From Flavobacteriales bacterium UBA6057 (GTDB taxonomy: Bacteria; Bacteroidota; Bacteroidia; Flavobacteriales_G; Salibacteraceae), in NCBI GenBank assembly GCA_002428995.1, contig DIYJ01000014.1, positions 321,247 to 385,246 of the forward strand: a stretch of 64,000 nucleotides of DNA, read 5' to 3'. A program made the position numbers and the translations under genes. This document shows, in pieces, positions 56,656 to 64,000 of the stretch. Under the pieces are notes generated by a model that did not search any database, was not told where the DNA came from, and saw only the letters and a program-made list of their open reading frames with translations. Every line of letters starts with the position of its first letter. Position 1 is the stretch's first letter.

Positions 56656-59562
56656 TTAGAAGCTGTATTGCAGGTTGAATCCGATGTCTATACCATCCCG
56701 GTAAGACATGATATCGAAGTATTCTCCGTCTTGTTCCTGATAGCTGAAGTAGCGCGTATTCAGAATATCCCCTACGGTTACACGAGCCTGAAGATGATCT
56801 CCAAATCCCTTGCTTACTGAGAGGTTCAGTGTTGGTGTTGGGATGTTGTTTTCGCTGTTGCTCATCACCTCATAGATGTCAGGCGTTCCGGCAGAACCAT
56901 AAGCACTCATACGAGGCCCGAATACGTTAGCAAAGACAGATACATTGAGCTTTGCGCTGTCATTTGAGTAAGTCAACACCAGGTTCGCGAGGTAAGGGCT
57001 CTGGGCCTGGAATGGTCTCCAGCTTGGAAGGTCGGCACCCAGTGCTTCTTCAATTTGAATGTCAGCGTCTGTCTTCTCAACCCTGGAGTAGATGTAAGTG
57101 AAGTTGGTTCCGATCTTGAAGTTTCGCAGCGATTCTGAGATGAAGTCGAGCTTCTTTCTGAATTCGATTTCTCCACCAAAAAGGAAACCACTGTTCACGT
57201 TCACCGGCTTCATACGGTAAAGCGAACCAAGCTTCCGAACTTCCCACATGATCGGGTCTTCGAAGAACTTGTAGAAACCACTCACAGAGAACAGCTCTCC
57301 CGGAGAAGGATAGATCTCATAACGCAGGTCAAGGTTGTAAACGGTGCTTCTTCCGAGATCAGGATTACCCGTTACACGAGGACCACTGATGAGGTCGAAA
57401 GATTCAAATGGAGCCATCTCCCGCATGTTGGGTCTGGCCAGCGTTCTGCTCGCGTTCAGGCGAAGGTTAGAGCGTTCTGACACCGCTTTGATCACTCCGA
57501 GGCTTGGCAATGGATCAACTGCATTGATCTCTCCTACGGAGTCGTTTCCTCCAGTGATCTGAATGTCGGTGATTTCCAGGCGGGAACCAGCGATCAGCTT
57601 CCAGGTAGGAGCGAGTTGGAAGACTCCCATCAGGTAAGCAGCATAAATGTTCTCATTACCCTCATACTGGTTGGCGGGAAGATTCGTAGAAGAGTAAGAC
57701 TGCTTCAGGAGGTACTTCGAAGGGTCATTAGGATCAATGTCTACAGCGCCTCCGAAGTTGTCTTCTCCAAAGAAGGCATCATAATCACCATTCGCTGCGG
57801 TGAAATCGAGGTAATCATCGTTCACACCGTTGGCTCCTCTATCGCTGAGCTGGAAGCGGTTTTCGCTAAACTCTCTGGTTTTGAACTGTGCGAGACCTCC
57901 GTACTTGATCTTGTTCTTCTTCTTGTCTCCGAATGGAGTTTCAAAGTCAATCTGAGCGTTGTACTGCACATCACGCAAATCGCGGAAGAAGTGAAATGGA
58001 TACTGAAGCTCGGAGTTGTTGAGGATGAAATCATTCGTGTTCAGGTCGATGTAATCTTCAAAGAGGCGCATGTCCGGCTCAATCTGAGAACCTGACGTCC
58101 GGCCCACCACCCAGTTCACGTTGGTTTCCTTGAACTTGCTGATTACGTGCTCACCAGTCACCTGCGTGGTCAGCAGTTCGCGCTGGACCATTGAAATGTT
58201 GCGAGAAGTGTAGAGGTGATTCGCGGAGATTACCTCGTCCAGACGTCCCGAGAGTGAAGAAGCGTTGAAGTCTGTAGAGTGGTTGTAGAGTACTACAACA
58301 CCAATTTCGTTTTTACCACCAAAGCGATAAGCAGCGGAGAACAATCCACCCAGCTCTGGATTCAGTGTAGACTCGTTACCTTGAACAAACTGGTTTTGGC
58401 GAAGGTCTTCATTGGGAGAAACAAATTCGTTCTGGGCGATGATGTAGTCCTCTTTGAAGTTGTAAGAACGCGAGTAGCGCATCGCGAAGTTGTAGCCGAA
58501 TTTGTTGCTTTCACCAACATCTTTCTGATCTCCTACCGAGAACGACAGGGAGTGGTCCATCAATGAAGCTTCTTGCTCGGGGATGAAGCTTGAAGACAGC
58601 TCATCTGCAGCTTGTCTCCAAAGTTGGGTTTCCTGAGATGTAGCTTCACTAGTCTGTCCGGCCAGTGCCCAGTAGCGGCTTTCCATCAGATCGCGGTTCT
58701 GAGCATTCTCCAGGAATTCAGGCATTTGGCGCGTACCGTCATCATATCCAACCGCGTCCAGGCTCCCGCGGTCCGGATCTCTGAGGAACTGATCGTTGAA
58801 ACTGGAAACGGTGTTGAATCGGAACCCGGTTGAAACAGTCATGTAGAACTGATCGGGAAGCGACTTGGTCTGAATGTCAATCAAACCTCCGGTGAAGTTA
58901 CCGGGCTTGTCTGGGGTGAATGTCTTGAGCGAAACCACATTGTCGATCATGTTGGACGGAATGAGGTCAAGGCTCGTACTGTTTCGATAAGGGTCAGGAC
59001 TTGGAAGCGTTACCCCGTTCATTTGCGAGATGGAGTAGCGGTCTCCAAGACCACGTACAACAACGTACTTACCGTCTTCTACGGAAGCTCCGGTTACCTG
59101 CTTCATAGATTCCGCGGAGTTGCTGATCCCGAGGTTTTTGATCTCCTGGGAAGAAATACCGTCTACCACGTTGACGGATTTTTGCTGCATTTTCAACAAA
59201 GCCACTTCGTTACGCTCGACAGCTTTGGCTTCGATCACAAATTCCTTAAGCTCTGTCATGGATGAGGAGAGAAATACATCCAGAGGATACACTTCACCTT
59301 CCTTCACTTCAACGCCTGTGATGGTCTTGGTGGCGTAGCTCACGAAGCTGATCGAAATGTTGTAGGTGCCCGGGTCGAGGCTCAGGCGATATACACCGTC
59401 AAAGTCGGTGGTGGTTCCTGTAGAAGTTCCCTCTACAAAAACGTTGGCAAAGAGCACGGGCTCTCCGGTTTCGTTGTCTATAACCTTACCGGTTACAATT
59501 CCTTGCTGGGCAATAGCTGCTGAAAAGAATAGGGACAGGAATAATGCGCTGAAAAGCTTCAT
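56656..59562 (-). CDS. TonB-dependent receptor, probably phosphate-regulated
   Basis: 968 residues. Signal peptide to AIAQ (19), carboxypeptidase-regulatory-like domain (GIVTGKVIDNETGEPVLFAN) at about 20-105, plug (SQEIKNLGISNSAESMKQVT, VVRGLGDRYSISQMNGVTL) and a long barrel ending IGFNLQYSF. The plug lacks a recognisable SusC signature and no SusD gene is adjacent. It lies downstream of the beta-helix lipoprotein gene, with a separate upstream region holding two 11-base-spaced Pho-box-like units (59612-59630). Narrow codon use suggests strong expression. Probable ligand: a phosphate-containing compound or chelate. Confidence 0.92.
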   Translation of the reverse strand: MKLFSALFLSLFFSAAIAQQGIVTGKVIDNETGEPVLFANVFVEGTSTGTTTDFDGVYRLSLDPGTYNISISFVSYATKTITGVEVKEGEVYPLDVFLSSSMTELKEFVIEAKAVERNEVALLKMQQKSVNVVDGISSQEIKNLGISNSAESMKQVTGASVEDGKYVVVRGLGDRYSISQMNGVTLPSPDPYRNSTSLDLIPSNMIDNVVSLKTFTPDKPGNFTGGLIDIQTKSLPDQFYMTVSTGFRFNTVSSFNDQFLRDPDRGSLDAVGYDDGTRQMPEFLENAQNRDLMESRYWALAGQTSEATSQETQLWRQAADELSSSFIPEQEASLMDHSLSFSVGDQKDVGESNKFGYNFAMRYSRSYNFKEDYIIAQNEFVSPNEDLRQNQFVQGNESTLNPELGGLFSAAYRFGGKNEIGVVVLYNHSTDFNASSLSGRLDEVISANHLYTSRNISMVQRELLTTQVTGEHVISKFKETNVNWVVGRTSGSQIEPDMRLFEDYIDLNTNDFILNNSELQYPFHFFRDLRDVQYNAQIDFETPFGDKKKNKIKYGGLAQFKTREFSENRFQLSDRGANGVNDDYLDFTAANGDYDAFFGEDNFGGAVDIDPNDPSKYLLKQSYSSTNLPANQYEGNENIYAAYLMGVFQLAPTWKLIAGSRLEITDIQITGGNDSVGEINAVDPLPSLGVIKAVSERSNLRLNASRTLARPNMREMAPFESFDLISGPRVTGNPDLGRSTVYNLDLRYEIYPSPGELFSVSGFYKFFEDPIMWEVRKLGSLYRMKPVNVNSGFLFGGEIEFRKKLDFISESLRNFKIGTNFTYIYSRVEKTDADIQIEEALGADLPSWRPFQAQSPYLANLVLTYSNDSAKLNVSVFANVFGPRMSAYGSAGTPDIYEVMSNSENNIPTPTLNLSVSKGFGDHLQARVTVGDILNTRYFSYQEQDGEYFDIMSYRDGIDIGFNLQYSF

Positions 59563-59611
59563 GGCTTAGTCATTTTTAAGCGGGGCAAAGGTGGATTCTG
59601 TGTACTTCATC

Positions 59612-59630
59612 AATGTTGCCTGAATGTTAA
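59612..59630 (-). promoter_or_regulatory. Pho-box-like direct repeats before TonB receptor
   Basis: On the minus strand TTAACATT and GCAACATT lie 11 bases apart (8 and 6 of 8). They are 50-68 bases upstream of the start; a CACCTTTG promoter-like element lies between (59586-59593). Confidence 0.5.
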
Positions 59631-59731
59631 GTTATTGAGGGGCCATTCAGGCGTGTAAAAGCTTGATAAACAGGGTTGTTGGAGTGCTTGGTAGTGGGAG
59701 ATTTAATCGGTGGTATAGGGTGCTAACAACG

Positions 59732-59764
59732 AAAAAAGGCGATCGAAACCGATCGCCTTTTTTG
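59732..59764 (-). terminator. Rho-independent terminator (both strands) after the beta-helix lipoprotein
   Basis: AAAAAAGGCGATCG, loop AAAC, CGATCGCCTTTTTT. It separates the lipoprotein gene from the TonB receptor gene downstream. Confidence 0.9.
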
Positions 59765-59781
59765 CTATGAAGAATGATAAA

Positions 59782-61218
59782 TTATTCAGACAAGTGGCCG
59801 AGAGTCGAAAGACCTGACCATCCTGACAACCAGTTTCCACCTTGGAATGCTCCAACACCAGAAACGTTAGCTGGGCTGAAAGGATTCAGGTTTCCATCTT
59901 GCTTGTCACTCCAGCCCATTGCTGGATCCTGGATAGAGTTGCTGCTGCTTGTCAACTTAGCGATCAAAGTAGCTGCATCTGGCTCAGCACCACCTTCAGT
60001 TACCTGGATAACACCAGTAGAAGCGTCAGCGTCAACAGTAGTGTAACCACCACACCACCATACGTTTCCGTTGTAAGAAGCTTCACCAAGCTTAGAGTAA
60101 GAATCTACTCCTGGCTCGTCCTTATCTTCTACTTCGATGGCCTTACCGTTCACGTCAGTGATGATAGAAGTAGCGATGCTAACAACACCACCGTCACGAG
60201 TCAAGATAGCCAAAGAACCGTCACCAGCACCCATCATGGTAGCGTTAGAAACAGTAGCCTTAGTGTAACGAGCGTTTCCATCAGGCTGAGCTCCGTCCCA
60301 CTCACCGAGGTGGTCACCAGCAGCACCCAACTGAACGATAAAGAGCTCGCTTACGCTTCCTCTCCATCCGTTGTCAAGGTCAAGACCATCATCAGTAGCC
60401 CAAGCGATAGCAATGTGATCCATGTTTACGTCACCACCGAAGATTTCGATACCGTCATCATCAGAAGAGTAAACTTCCACGTAGCTAATGCTGGTTCCAG
60501 AACCAACACCACCAAGTGTCAAACCTTGGATCTCGTTACCTGGCCCGAGAGCAGCACCAGTGTAGCGGATAGAAACGTACTTCAAAGTACCACCGTTGTG
60601 TGAAGAGTTAGAACCACCGAAGAGGTTTCTGTTGTCATCTTCAGGAAGACCTTCGATGAAAGCTTCAGAAGCACCATCAACACCGATAGGAGCATCACCG
60701 AGGATGATCAAGCTACCCCAGAGACCAGCAGAAGTGGGTCCGTAGTCAGTGTCGTTGTTCAGATCGTCAAGGTCAGAAGTGAAGATAATTGGATTATCAG
60801 CAGTTCCTTCAGCCATGATCTTACCACCCTGAGCAACAACGATAGCAGAAGCCAAACCGTTTACTTCACCACCAGCCTTTACAACACAACCTGGCTCTAC
60901 AACGAGAGTCTGGCCATCGTTTACGTAAAGGATACCAGAGAAAGAGTATTCTTCAGTACCGAGAAGAGTCAAAGTAGAATTAGAGCTGCTGTAACCATCA
61001 AGGTCAGCAAGTCCGTTCGATCCAGAAAGCTCACCGAAGTCAGTTGTTACGGTAGGATCGTAAGTACAAGATCCATCGTCATCGTCAGCGTCAGAATCGT
61101 AGTTGTTAGCAGTTGGATCAGTACAACCCTCTTTCTTACAAGAAGAAGTACCTACAACCAATCCCAGTGCCAAAGAGGCCACCAGCATCTTACTAATGGT
61201 TAGGTAAATTCGTTTCAT
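59782..61218 (-). CDS. Abundant beta-helix lipoprotein, partner of the TonB receptor
   Basis: 478 residues from ATG 61218; lipobox TSSC. After the anchor comes the acidic module GCTDPTANNY, then DDDDGSCTY, also found in the imelysin lipoprotein at 32069. The rest looks like a right-handed parallel beta-helix with a run of short strands (SGILYVNDGQTLVVEPGCVV, SYVEVYSSDDDGIEIFGGD, HIAIAWATDDGLDLDNGW). Codon choice is very narrow, as in highly expressed genes. The gene is divergent from phoB and has three to four Pho-box-like units upstream. It may be a surface capture protein for the TonB receptor encoded next; no T9SS tail is present. Confidence 0.85.
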   Translation of the reverse strand: MKRIYLTISKMLVASLALGLVVGTSSCKKEGCTDPTANNYDSDADDDDGSCTYDPTVTTDFGELSGSNGLADLDGYSSSNSTLTLLGTEEYSFSGILYVNDGQTLVVEPGCVVKAGGEVNGLASAIVVAQGGKIMAEGTADNPIIFTSDLDDLNNDTDYGPTSAGLWGSLIILGDAPIGVDGASEAFIEGLPEDDNRNLFGGSNSSHNGGTLKYVSIRYTGAALGPGNEIQGLTLGGVGSGTSISYVEVYSSDDDGIEIFGGDVNMDHIAIAWATDDGLDLDNGWRGSVSELFIVQLGAAGDHLGEWDGAQPDGNARYTKATVSNATMMGAGDGSLAILTRDGGVVSIATSIITDVNGKAIEVEDKDEPGVDSYSKLGEASYNGNVWWCGGYTTVDADASTGVIQVTEGGAEPDAATLIAKLTSSSNSIQDPAMGWSDKQDGNLNPFSPANVSGVGAFQGGNWLSGWSGLSTLGHLSE

Positions 61219-61278
61219 CACAAGTGTTTTTGTTTTGGCGGCAAAGGAACCCGGGGTGGTTTACGGTTGGATTAGAGA

Positions 61279-61319
61279 AGCATTATTTAAACGTTAAGTG
61301 ATTGTTGACCGAATGTTGC
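61279..61319 (-). promoter_or_regulatory. Pho-box-like direct repeats before beta-helix lipoprotein
   Basis: On the minus strand GCAACATT, TCAACAAT and TTAACGTT lie on an 11-base period (6, 6 and 7 of 8), with a weaker fourth unit at 61279. A TTCCTTTG promoter-like element lies 30-40 bases nearer the gene (61242-61249). Confidence 0.55.
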
Positions 61320-61391
61320 CGCGCGATAATGCTGTAAAACTTGCCCAAACTCCGTGGTCAAAGGACTTGCAAGGTTAATCAATGCCAGAAG

Positions 61392-61432
61392 GTTACATTT
61401 GAGTAATAGTCCGGTAACAATCAAAGAACAAT
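61392..61432 (+). promoter_or_regulatory. Pho-box-like direct repeats before phoB
   Basis: GTTACATT (61392), GTAATAGT (61403), GTAACAAT (61414) and AGAACAAT (61425) fall on an 11-base period (6, 5, 6 and 5 of 8). They lie in the 305-base divergent region 61219-61523 and suggest that PhoB controls its own gene. Confidence 0.45.
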
Positions 61433-61523
61433 TCTAAACTTTTGATAACCTTGAAGTAAATTCCACTACATGAGCTCGCATCTATTTTCGGCCGCAAATT
61501 CCACTAACGAACCTCAAGAGCCC

Positions 61524-62204
61524 ATGCTTTCCAAGAAGAAGATTCTTGTAGTTGATGACGAAGAAGACATCCTTGAATTTCTGAGTTATAACCTCAAGCG
61601 TGAAGGAGCTACGGTTTACACCGCTAATAATGGTGTAGAGGCGATTGAAGCGGCTCGCAAGAAACGACCTGACCTGATTCTTCTGGATGTAATGATGCCT
61701 GAAATGGACGGCATGGAAACTTGCATTCAGTTGCGCGAGAAGGCAGAGACCAAAAACATCATCATCGCTTTTCTTACAGCACGGGGAGAAGACTACTCTC
61801 AGATTGCTGGCTTCGAGGCCGGAGCGGATGACTACATCGCCAAGCCAATCAAGCCGCGTGTGCTGATCAGCCGCATCAAGGCATTGCTGCGCAGAAAGGA
61901 AAGCGCCATCCAAACCGAAGGCACCACTGAACTGCGCTCATTAAAGATCGATCGCGATCGCTACGTGGTGGTGAAAGACGACAAGGAACTCAATCTTCCT
62001 AAAAAGGAGTTTGAATTGCTCGCGCTGCTCATTTCCGTACCTGGAAAAGTATTCACGCGCGAAAACATCCTCTCTTCCGTTTGGGGAGAAGATGTGGTGG
62101 TGGGAGACCGAACCATTGACGTACACATTCGCAAGCTCCGCGAAAAGATCGGTAGCCAACACATCAAGACCATCAAGGGCGTGGGCTACAAGTTCGAGGA
62201 GTAG
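61524..62204 (+). CDS. phoB: Response regulator, OmpR/PhoB type
   Basis: 226 residues from ATG 61524 (MLSKKKILVVDDEED); an in-frame ATG at 61470 is possible. The receiver has the acidic pair in VVDDEED, phosphoacceptor Asp55 (LLDVMMPEMDG) and lysine in IAKPIKP. The C-terminal winged helix has EFELLALLISVPGKVFTREN, then VGDRTIDVHIRKLREKIG and KTIKGVGYKFEE. It should bind direct repeats of the OmpR/PhoB kind. Followed 38 bases on by its probable kinase. The assignment to phosphate control rests on the neighbours (PhoX, Na/Pi symporter, TonB receptor). Confidence 0.9.
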   Translation: MLSKKKILVVDDEEDILEFLSYNLKREGATVYTANNGVEAIEAARKKRPDLILLDVMMPEMDGMETCIQLREKAETKNIIIAFLTARGEDYSQIAGFEAGADDYIAKPIKPRVLISRIKALLRRKESAIQTEGTTELRSLKIDRDRYVVVKDDKELNLPKKEFELLALLISVPGKVFTRENILSSVWGEDVVVGDRTIDVHIRKLREKIGSQHIKTIKGVGYKFEE

Positions 62205-62242
62205 CCGCTTTTTGACCACCTTCGTGCTTCTATAATTGTTTG

Positions 62243-63289
62243 ATGAGGATAGAAAACCCCAATCAGGTAGCATTGCTGGTCGCAGTTGGGACCACAGCCT
62301 TGAGCACCGCAGTCTTGTGGTTTGCTTCCATGGTACTGGGTGCCCGCATTGACCTGTGGGTGTGGTTGGTTTCCATCCTCATGCTCTTTGGCCTCAGCTT
62401 CGGGATCGGCTGGTGGGCGGTGGAGAAGTTCGTCCACGGCAAGATCAAGCTCATTTACCGATCCATTCACAACCCTACCCTCAGCGAGGAAAAAACGAAG
62501 GATGCTTCGCGTTCGCGTGATGCCCTGGCAGAAGTGCAGCGTGAAGTAGAGGAGTGGGCCACCGTGAAAAAGAGCGAGATTGCCACGCTGAAGGAGCAAG
62601 CCCAGTTCAGGCGCGACTTCATCGGGAATCTCGCGCACGAGCTCAAGACACCCATCTTCAACATGCAGGGTTATCTGCTCACGCTACTGGAAGGTGGATT
62701 GGAAGACCCGAAAATCAACTACGATTACCTAACGCGTGCAGACAAGAACCTGGAGCGACTGATCGCGCTGGTGGAAGATCTGGACAGCATCAGCAAGCTG
62801 GAAGCCGGCCGGGAGCTGCTGAAGGTGGAGAAGTTCAACATTGTGAACCTGGCAGAAGAGGTCTTCAGCCTCTTTGAACTCCGCGCTTCCGAGAAAAACA
62901 TTGCCCTCAACTTCAACAAGAAGTATGAACGCCCCATTTGGGTGAAGGCCGACAAGAGTAAGATCCTGCAGGTCGTCTCTAACCTCGTGGTGAACTCCAT
63001 CAACTATGGTAAATACGGTGGTTACGTTGAAGTACGCTTTTTCGACATGTCCCAAAACATCCTCATCGAGATTGCCGATGACGGTATCGGAGTGATGGAA
63101 GAAGACCTGCCACGTCTCTTTGAGCGTTTCTACCGGGTGGACAAAAGCCGCTCGCGCAATCAGGGCGGAACCGGCCTCGGACTGGCCATTGTGAAGCACA
63201 TCATCGAGTCTCACGGGCAGTCCATCAATGCGCGTAGTGTGTATGAAAAAGGAACCACCTTCTCCTTCACGCTAGAGAAAGCCAAGTAA
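62243..63289 (+). CDS. phoR: Sensor histidine kinase, PhoR type
   Basis: 348 residues from ATG 62243. Two membrane segments (about 9-31 and 38-60) with almost no periplasmic loop, as in many PhoR proteins, which sense through other membrane proteins. HisKA H-box is NLAHELKTPIFN with His132; N-box LQVVSNLVVNSINYG; G1 IADDGIGV; F-box LFERFYRVDKSR; G2 GTGLGLAIV. There is no PAS domain between membrane and kinase. It should phosphorylate the regulator encoded upstream. A small GSCFA gene begins six bases after the stop. Confidence 0.9.
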   Translation: MRIENPNQVALLVAVGTTALSTAVLWFASMVLGARIDLWVWLVSILMLFGLSFGIGWWAVEKFVHGKIKLIYRSIHNPTLSEEKTKDASRSRDALAEVQREVEEWATVKKSEIATLKEQAQFRRDFIGNLAHELKTPIFNMQGYLLTLLEGGLEDPKINYDYLTRADKNLERLIALVEDLDSISKLEAGRELLKVEKFNIVNLAEEVFSLFELRASEKNIALNFNKKYERPIWVKADKSKILQVVSNLVVNSINYGKYGGYVEVRFFDMSQNILIEIADDGIGVMEEDLPRLFERFYRVDKSRSRNQGGTGLGLAIVKHIIESHGQSINARSVYEKGTTFSFTLEKAK

Positions 63290-63294
63290 GACCC

Positions 63295-64000
63295 ATGGAC
63301 CAGTTTCGAACAGAAGTAACGCCCGCGAAGGCCGCTTTTGGCATCGAGCATTCCGATGCGGTGATGCTGATCGGTTCTTGCTTTGCAGAGTCCATGGCCG
63401 AGCGATTGGCCGATTCGAAGTTCCGCGTCTCGGTGAATCCATTCGGCATTCTGTTCAATCCCTTTTCTGTGGTCAACGCCCTGAGCAGGATTTCCTCCAA
63501 GCGTTATTACAAGGAAGAAGACTTGGTGCAGGTTGGGGATCAATGGGTAAGCCTCGATCATCATGGCAGCTTCAATGCTTCAGACTCTGAAACCGTCCTT
63601 GAAGCCATCAATAAGAACATCGATGAGGCGCATGAGACGCTGAAAAAAGCTAAGGTGCTGTTTGTAACCACAGGCACAGCATGGGTGTATCATCATACCG
63701 AACGGGATCAAACGGTGGCCAACTGCCACAAGATCCCCAACACGGCATTTGAAAAGCGCCTCCTTTCCAACCAGGACACCCACCTCATTCTCCGACACAT
63801 TCCGCAGCTTTTGGAACGGCTGAACCCCGGGCTTCAGATCGTATTTACGGTGAGTCCGGTGAGGCACTGGAAAGACGGAGCCATCGAAAACCAAAGGAGC
63901 AAGGCACAGCTGGTAGCCGCTTCGCATGCTGTGGTGGACGAGTATGAGCAGTGTCATTACTTCCCGAGCTACGAGCTGCTGATGGACGACCTTCGGGACT
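63295..64000 (+). CDS. GSCFA-domain protein, partial (C-terminus beyond window edge)
   Basis: Starts ATG 63295 (MDQFRTEVTPAKAAF), six bases after the phoR stop, and runs open to the window edge (235 residues seen). The naming motif is IGSCFAESM, followed by NPFGILFNP, and later TTGTAWVY and VSPVRHWKDG. The family is related to GDSL/SGNH hydrolases; the serine in IGSCF could be the nucleophile. Function unknown; widespread in Bacteroidota. It is probably co-transcribed with phoBR, though this may be accidental. Confidence 0.88.
   Translation, partial: MDQFRTEVTPAKAAFGIEHSDAVMLIGSCFAESMAERLADSKFRVSVNPFGILFNPFSVVNALSRISSKRYYKEEDLVQVGDQWVSLDHHGSFNASDSETVLEAINKNIDEAHETLKKAKVLFVTTGTAWVYHHTERDQTVANCHKIPNTAFEKRLLSNQDTHLILRHIPQLLERLNPGLQIVFTVSPVRHWKDGAIENQRSKAQLVAASHAVVDEYEQCHYFPSYELLMDDLRD

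Noticed and set aside
56656..61218. SusC/SusD polysaccharide-uptake pair
   Set aside because: The lipoprotein is a beta-helix and has none of the TPR-rich SusD features; there are no glycoside hydrolase genes nearby.
1..64000. tRNA, rRNA, CRISPR, phage or transposase genes
   Set aside because: I looked for cloverleaf-type sequences, regularly spaced repeats and recombinase or transposase motifs on both strands and saw none; a covariance-model search would be needed to exclude small RNAs.

Overview
The window is a stretch of Bacteroidota chromosome (about half G+C) of the flavobacterial/cryomorph kind. The evidence is type IX secretion (T9SS) sorting tails on several proteins, TonB receptors with carboxypeptidase-like plug extensions, imelysin and HmuY lipoproteins, a Bacteroidota-style ileS / DksA-like / lspA cluster, and TTTG-type promoter elements. 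I see no rRNA, tRNA, CRISPR array, prophage or insertion-sequence transposase. Coding density is high, and only two gene-free stretches slightly exceed 300 bases (51928-52236 and 61219-61523). Both look regulatory.

Layout. 1-3935: signalling operon (hybrid kinase, small His-rich membrane protein, PAS sensor cut by the window edge). 4110-8775: ileS, Zn-less DksA-like gene, lspA. 8915-10489: secreted T9SS cargo. 10486-11646: RidA, secreted protein and zinc-finger DksA/TraR gene, tightly coupled. 11802-19154: ligase-associated DNA repair operon (ATP-dependent ligase, DEXH helicase, TPR histidine kinase, PdeM phosphoesterase). 19263-29382: T9SS cargo, coiled-coil membrane protein, a very large outer-membrane protein, orphan peptide-type binding lipoprotein, OmpA lipoprotein, tyrS. 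29417-39457: haem/iron locus (T9SS HmuY-like protein, DUF6607, DUF6686, TonB receptor, HmuY lipoprotein, then imelysin / di-haem protein / imelysin-like). 39585-44948: 1787-residue repeat protein with a T9SS type B tail. 45107-47105: arsenic operon. 47171-50005: di-haem peroxidase with an imelysin-like front end, CDF transporter and DUF2892 protein. 50101-63289: phosphate-scavenging region (PhoX, Na/Pi symporter, TonB receptor, beta-helix lipoprotein, PhoB/PhoR pair). 63295-end: GSCFA protein cut by the window edge.

Three things stand out. (1) The ligase-associated helicase has an apparently intact DUF559 endonuclease domain inserted in frame between helicase motifs I and Ia, preceded by two inverted copies of a GC-rich palindrome. 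A third copy of the palindrome is inserted in frame in ileS. This looks like a protein-tolerated mobile element linked to a nuclease. (2) Genes of the phosphate block carry 8-base TTAACATT-like units repeated every 11 bases in their upstream regions, which look like PhoB boxes. (3) The two haem/iron operons share two kinds of inverted-repeat operator. The IleRS also carries a swapped HIGH motif (GIHH), a signature associated with mupirocin hyper-resistance in class 2 IleRS.
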